64,000 bases of DNA from Rhodococcus sp. CH91 (GTDB lineage: Bacteria; Actinomycetota; Actinomycetes; Mycobacteriales; Mycobacteriaceae), in NCBI RefSeq assembly GCF_022554085.1, contig NZ_JAKFYR010000003.1:62001-126000 (forward strand), read 5' to 3'. Shown one piece after another: positions 60,613 to 64,000 of this stretch. Position numbers and translations under genes: made by a program. Each line of letters starts with the position of its first letter. Positions within the stretch are counted from its first letter, which is position 1. The notes under the pieces were generated by a model, which did not search any database, was not told where the DNA came from, and saw only the letters and a program-made list of their open reading frames with translations.

Positions 60613-61383
60613 GTGAGTACGTCACGCACCGATGGGCTGCCCGTGTCCGTCGTGGACCGGATCTCCCTGGTCCTGGAGGCCCTGAGCACGGGCCCGATGA
60701 CGTTGGCCAAGGTCACGGCGCGCACCGGGCTCCCCCGCTCGTCGGCACACCGCCTGCTGGAACAGCTGGCCAATGCGGGCTGGCTCGCCAGATCACCCGA
60801 GCAGACCTACGAGCTCGGAGTGAAGGCGTACGAAATGGGTCAGGCGGCACTCAATCAGAACCGGCTCCTGCATCATGCGCGTCCTCTCATGCATGCCTTC
60901 GCACATCGCTCCGGGTTCACGGTGCAACTGGGAGTCGTCGACCGCGGGGACACCGTCTATCTGGTCAAGGTGAACGGACGCACCTCGGGGTCGACGCCGA
61001 CGGCCGTCGGCCAGCGGGTGCCGGCCCACACGACCGCCCTGGGCAAGGTCATCATGGCGCACTCGGCGGTCTCGTCCCGGACGCCTCCGGACAGTGCCCG
61101 GACCGACTCCGCGACAGCACCTTCGGGACGGAACCGTTTCGACGACGAGATGGCCCAGGTGCGCGATCGTGGCGCCGCATTCGACCGCGGGGAGGCATTC
61201 CCCGGCACGGCCTGTGTCGGGGTGTCCATCGGTCCTCCCGATCACATGTACGGGAATCTCGCAGCGCTGTCCGTGTGCGCCCCCGTGAGCGTGCTGGATC
61301 ATCAGAAGATGATCGGGCCCTTACGGGTTCTGGCCGGCGAGATCTGGCAGCGCTGCGTCGCGACAGATCTTTCGAGGCACTAA
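60613..61383 (+). CDS. IclR-family regulator
   Basis: A 256-aa IclR protein: winged HTH with SVVDRISLVLEALSTGPMTL and TGLPRSSAHRLLEQLANAGW (about 10-60), LGVKAYEMGQAALNQNR, then an effector domain with GDTVYLVKVNGRTSGSTPTA, AHTTALGKVIMAH and PGTACVGVSIGPPD. Start GTG 60613 has a perfect AGGAGG site. It is divergent from kshA and the obvious candidate for recognising the 60484 palindrome; IclR proteins in catabolic clusters often act as activators or repressors sensing pathway acids. Confidence 0.86.
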   Translation: MSTSRTDGLPVSVVDRISLVLEALSTGPMTLAKVTARTGLPRSSAHRLLEQLANAGWLARSPEQTYELGVKAYEMGQAALNQNRLLHHARPLMHAFAHRSGFTVQLGVVDRGDTVYLVKVNGRTSGSTPTAVGQRVPAHTTALGKVIMAHSAVSSRTPPDSARTDSATAPSGRNRFDDEMAQVRDRGAAFDRGEAFPGTACVGVSIGPPDHMYGNLAALSVCAPVSVLDHQKMIGPLRVLAGEIWQRCVATDLSRH

Positions 61384-61390
61384 CCGACAG

Positions 61391-61426
61391 CGGCCGGCGC
61401 GGGACATATGCGCCCCGCGCCGGCCG
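61391..61426. terminator. Bidirectional terminator between IclR and glyoxalase-like genes
   Basis: Perfect 13-bp stem CGGCCGGCGCGGG / CCCGCGCCGGCCG with a 10-nt loop, in the 62-bp gap between convergent genes. Confidence 0.85.
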
Positions 61427-61445
61427 TCGCGTCGACGAGTTCGGA

Positions 61446-61847
61446 TCAGCCGCGCTGCACGAACTCCACGAGATAACCGTCCGGGTCGCGGACCGTGCCG
61501 ACCACCATTCCGTAGGCCTCGAGTTTCGTCGCCGGTGTCTCCTCGACGCCACCGTGACTACATGCGTCGGCCATCCTCCCCTCGACGTCGTCGGTGTTCA
61601 ACACGATCTTGACGAACATGTGGCCGTGATCGTGCGGGGTTTCCGCGTCGATGCCTGTCGGCAGGACGAGCTCGAGACCTGCGGCACCGGCCCGGACGAT
61701 CGACGCACGGAAGGCGGGGGTGTCCAGATCCTTGTCGTGCACGAATCCGCATCCCCGGATGTAGAATTCGGCCGACTTTTCCAGGTCGGCAACCCTCAGC
61801 GCAGTGAGTGAGAGCAACGTCTGCGTATCCGGACTCTGTACGGTCAT
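61446..61847 (-). CDS. Glyoxalase/VOC-superfamily small protein
   Basis: A 133-aa single-module VOC protein: LTALRVADLEKSAEFYIRGCG, LELVLPTGIDAETPHDHGHM, FVKIVLNTDDVEG and VGTVRDPDGYLVEFVQ, the last giving a Glu metal ligand; resembles lactoylglutathione-lyase-type VOC enzymes and some ketosteroid-pathway isomerases. The ATG overlaps the SDR stop by 4 bp. Its exact reaction is unknown. Confidence 0.78.
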   Translation of the reverse strand: MTVQSPDTQTLLSLTALRVADLEKSAEFYIRGCGFVHDKDLDTPAFRASIVRAGAAGLELVLPTGIDAETPHDHGHMFVKIVLNTDDVEGRMADACSHGGVEETPATKLEAYGMVVGTVRDPDGYLVEFVQRG

Positions 61848-62602
61848 CGCGTTTGGGACCCGCCGTTGAAGTCCAGCGTCTGACCGGTGATTCCGCCGGC
61901 CTCGTTCGAGGCCAGGTAGGCGCAGAACGCGCCGACCTCGATGGGATCGCCCAGGCGGCCGATCGGGATGGTCCGGAGGATCTGCTCGATCATCTCCGGA
62001 CTCATCTTGTCCTCGAGGTTCTTCTGATGGCCCAGCGCCACGATGTTCGCGGTCACACCGTACTGTCCGGTCTCGGCCGCCAGGTGACGGATGAACCCTT
62101 CGATACCGCTCTTACCCGTGGCGTACATCGATTGATTGATGTTCTGACCCGTGCGTGCGGAACCCGACGAGATCTGGACGACCCGGCCCCAGCCGGCCTC
62201 GCACATCCCGTCGATGGCGACCTTGATGCAATTCATCGCGCCGAAGATGTTGAGATCGATCGGAGCGCGCCACTCCTCGGGCGACAACTCGCGGAACGGT
62301 TTGATCACGCGTCCTTCCGCGACGCCCGCATTGTTGACGACGATGTCGACGTGGCCGCCGAGTTCCTTCTCCGCCGCTCGTACGTGTTCGAGCGTGGCGT
62401 CGTAGTCGGTGACGTCGAACGCCGATGCGACCGCCGCGTTCCCCTCCTCGACGATCGACGCGGCGACCTTCTCGGCCCGATCTGCGAACAGGTCGTTGAC
62501 GATGACCGACGCCCCCTGCCGTGCAAGGACCTTCGCGATTCCTTCACCGACACTCTGACCGGCACCGCTGACGAGCGCGATGCGTCCGGCAAGACTGAAC
62601 AC
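61844..62602 (-). CDS. Short-chain dehydrogenase
   Basis: A 252-aa SDR: LVSGAGQSVGEGIAKVL cofactor site, VNDLFADRAEKV (NAD-type Asp), VVNNAGVAEGR, catalytic Ser in QISSGSARTG and YATGKSGIEGF. The family of LDFNGGSQTR at the end is the usual SDR C-terminus. GTG 62602 has AAGGAG 6 bp upstream; the frame is open to 62695 but there the promoter palindrome begins. Likely hydroxyacyl or hydroxyl dehydrogenase of the cluster. Confidence 0.84.
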   Translation of the reverse strand: MFSLAGRIALVSGAGQSVGEGIAKVLARQGASVIVNDLFADRAEKVAASIVEEGNAAVASAFDVTDYDATLEHVRAAEKELGGHVDIVVNNAGVAEGRVIKPFRELSPEEWRAPIDLNIFGAMNCIKVAIDGMCEAGWGRVVQISSGSARTGQNINQSMYATGKSGIEGFIRHLAAETGQYGVTANIVALGHQKNLEDKMSPEMIEQILRTIPIGRLGDPIEVGAFCAYLASNEAGGITGQTLDFNGGSQTR

Positions 62603-62683
62603 AGGTACTCCTTCCCGTCGACAAGATTCGACGAATCGTGGTGTGGCCCAGTGCACAACAGTCGACCATTTTTTGTCAACAAA

Positions 62684-62697
62684 TATTGGATCCAATA
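62684..62697. promoter_or_regulatory. 14-bp palindrome in the divergent SDR/ECH promoter
   Basis: TATTGGATCCAATA, perfect palindrome, 29 bp before the enoyl-CoA hydratase start and 82 bp before the SDR start, in an AT-rich patch unusual for this window. Size and position suit a TetR- or GntR-type operator controlling both directions. Confidence 0.6.
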
Positions 62698-62725
62698 ATC
62701 GCTGCGGATCTGTTAGGGTCTCCGC

Positions 62726-63538
62726 ATGACCCAGATCTCATCCGATTCGGACCTGGGCGCAGGCCCGGCCGAACCGATTCTCTGCTCCGTCGCAGACGGC
62801 GTCGCCCGCCTGACCCTGAACAATCCGCGCCGCAAGAATGCGATCACCCTGGAGATGGCCGCCGAGATCGCAGCCTTCTGCGACCGGGTCGAATCCGACA
62901 CGGCCATCGGTGTTGTGGTGATCGACGCCCGCGGCAGTTATTTCTGCAGCGGTGCCGACACTCGCGACCTCGCATCCTCGTCTGCGGATCCGGCATCTCC
63001 CGAAGCAGTACAACGCACGTCGGCGGTCTACAACGCCTTCGTGCGGATCGGATCGCTACCGGTACCGACGATCGCCGTCGTGGTCGGCGGCGCTGTCGGG
63101 GCAGGACTGAACCTCGCCATGGCCGCCGACATCATGGTGGTCACGCCCGACACCGTCCTCGACAGCGGCTTCTCCGCCCGGAACATCCATCCCGGTGGTG
63201 GCCATATCTCCCTGCTGGGACGCGCAATGGGCTGGTCGGGGGCGATCGCGCTTGCCGCATGCGGCCAGTCCCTGAACGGGTCCGAAGCCGTGGCGCGAGG
63301 ACTCGCCTACACCGCGGTGGCCGCCGAAGACATACCGGGCACCGTCGAGGAGTTGACCCGCACGGCCGCCGCCGATCCCGAACTGACTCGACGCATCATG
63401 ACGAGCGCACGCCTCGAATTGGGACCGCCCGCCGTGAGCTGGGAATCGGCGCTGGAGATCGAACGCGGCGTACAGATGTGGTCGATGGCCCGCAAGGGCC
63501 GGGCATCGTGGTCGTCGCGAGGACCGAGCCGCTCATGA
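62726..63538 (+). CDS. Enoyl-CoA hydratase/isomerase (crotonase fold)
   Basis: A 270-aa crotonase-family protein: LTLNNPRRKNAITLEM at the CoA-binding start, SYFCSGADTRDLASS (oxyanion loop), and VGGAVGAGLNLAMAADIMV. In the second half the expected catalytic Glu positions are replaced by hydrophobic/Gly residues (SGFSARNIHPGGGHISLL), so it may be an isomerase or C-C lyase rather than a hydratase. Its TGA overlaps the acyl-CoA dehydrogenase ATG (ATGA). Confidence 0.87.
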   Translation: MTQISSDSDLGAGPAEPILCSVADGVARLTLNNPRRKNAITLEMAAEIAAFCDRVESDTAIGVVVIDARGSYFCSGADTRDLASSSADPASPEAVQRTSAVYNAFVRIGSLPVPTIAVVVGGAVGAGLNLAMAADIMVVTPDTVLDSGFSARNIHPGGGHISLLGRAMGWSGAIALAACGQSLNGSEAVARGLAYTAVAAEDIPGTVEELTRTAAADPELTRRIMTSARLELGPPAVSWESALEIERGVQMWSMARKGRASWSSRGPSRS

Positions 63539-64000
63539 CCGTCACAGGGACCGAGCACCTCGACGTGATCGAATCCGGGCTCGAGCACCTGCGTACCGAA
63601 GTACGAGCCTTCCTGTCCCACGAGAGCGCCACAGGCGGGTTCGTACCGGACACCGACAGCTGGATGACCGGATTCGACCCCGGCTTCAGCGCTCGCGTGG
63701 CCGAACGAGGCTGGCTGGGCATGACCATTCCCACGGAGTACGGCGGACACGGACGCAGCCCACTCGAGCGCTTCGTCGTCAGCGAGGAGATGCTTGCGCA
63801 CGGCGCTCCCGTCGCGGCGCACTGGATCGCCGACCGCCAGATGGCCCCGAGCATCCTGGCCAACGGCTCCGAGGAGCAGAAGCGACGATATCTCCCGGGA
63901 ATCGCCTCGGGCCGTTCGTTCTTCGCGATCGGCATGAGCGAACCCGACGCAGGATCGGATCTGGCCGCGGTGCGCACCCGCGCCGTCGACAACGGCGATT
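63535..64000 (+). CDS. Acyl-CoA dehydrogenase, 3' partial
   Basis: The window ends after 155 codons. The visible part is the acyl-CoA dehydrogenase N-domain: VRAFLSHESATGGFVP, ERGWLGMTIPTEYGGHGRSP, HWIADRQMAPSILANGSEEQ and the FAD/substrate block FAIGMSEPDAGSDLAA. ATG 63535 overlaps the preceding stop by 4 bp. It probably forms the dehydrogenase step matching the hydratase for a CoA-linked side-chain or ring fragment; actinobacterial steroid ACADs are often heterodimeric, and a partner gene may follow outside the window. Confidence 0.9.
   Translation, partial: MTVTGTEHLDVIESGLEHLRTEVRAFLSHESATGGFVPDTDSWMTGFDPGFSARVAERGWLGMTIPTEYGGHGRSPLERFVVSEEMLAHGAPVAAHWIADRQMAPSILANGSEEQKRRYLPGIASGRSFFAIGMSEPDAGSDLAAVRTRAVDNGD

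Noticed and set aside
63307-63992. Minus-strand frames opposite the enoyl-CoA hydratase and acyl-CoA dehydrogenase genes
   Set aside because: Plus-strand translation gives clear crotonase and ACAD motifs in two coupled genes; the antisense frames are Arg/Ser-rich shadow.

Overview
The window is about 70% GC, has dense overlapping ORFs with frequent GTG starts and 1-4 bp stop/start overlaps, and reads as a chromosomal segment of a Rhodococcus-like mycolic-acid actinomycete (Corynebacteriales/Mycobacteriales). Two independent signs support this. The block fba-DedA-GH76...pyrE...clpB-globin reductase follows the gene order I recall for Mycobacterium tuberculosis Rv0360c-Rv0385. The right-hand third carries KshA, HsaA, HsaC and KstD-type steroid-catabolic families typical of Rhodococcus. 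No rRNA, tRNA, IS element, prophage or CRISPR array was seen. All functions are inferred from sequence motifs and remembered family features; no search was run.

Region 1 (1-19 kb) is an aerobic-type cobalamin island: cobG (5' truncated by the window edge), cobH, cobIJ on +; cobM, cobL on -; a fused I/D magnesium/cobalt chelatase-like protein, cobO, a cobB-cobC fusion and cobD on +; cobK, cobQ and the cobalt transporter cbtAB on -. Two cobalamin riboswitches are visible, one (+) ahead of chelatase-cobO-cobBC-cobD and one (-) ahead of cbtB-cbtA-cobQ-cobK. Inserted are an MFS exporter/TetR pair with two clear operators, a HAD hydrolase, a small membrane protein, an unrecognised ribbon-helix-helix-like protein with paired direct repeats in its promoter, and a histidine-phosphatase-fold protein.

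Region 2 (19-40 kb) is mostly conserved housekeeping: an LLM-monooxygenase remnant, a CDF metal exporter, a FUSC-type membrane protein, DUF3151, an Rv0361-like anchored protein, fba, DedA, a GH76 protein, a SpoU/TrmH methyltransferase, a lipoprotein, two SDRs, a lysoplasmalogenase-like protein, galT-galK, pyrE, a LemA-like protein, a Pro/Gln-repeat membrane protein, clpB with a HAIR (HspR) operator, and a globin-coupled FAD/NAD reductase.

Region 3 (40-64 kb) is catabolic and looks accessory. A CoA ligase and a globin-less paralogue of the reductase diverge from a KstR-consensus site; next to them is a KstD-like flavoprotein. Then follow an HSL-type esterase, three SnoaL/NTF2-fold proteins, three SDRs, a TetR regulator with an Old Yellow Enzyme, a tight operon kshA-hsaA-like-hsaC-like-BVMO-BVMO-zinc ribbon, an IclR regulator, and a divergent SDR/glyoxalase versus enoyl-CoA hydratase/acyl-CoA dehydrogenase pair (the last truncated by the window end). 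An identical 19-bp palindromic element lies about 90 bp upstream of both kshA and the first gene of the SDR/SnoaL/esterase operon, which suggests one regulator, perhaps the adjacent IclR, controls both. I infer a degradation pathway for an oxygenated steroid or related polycyclic ketone; the substrate cannot be read from the sequence.
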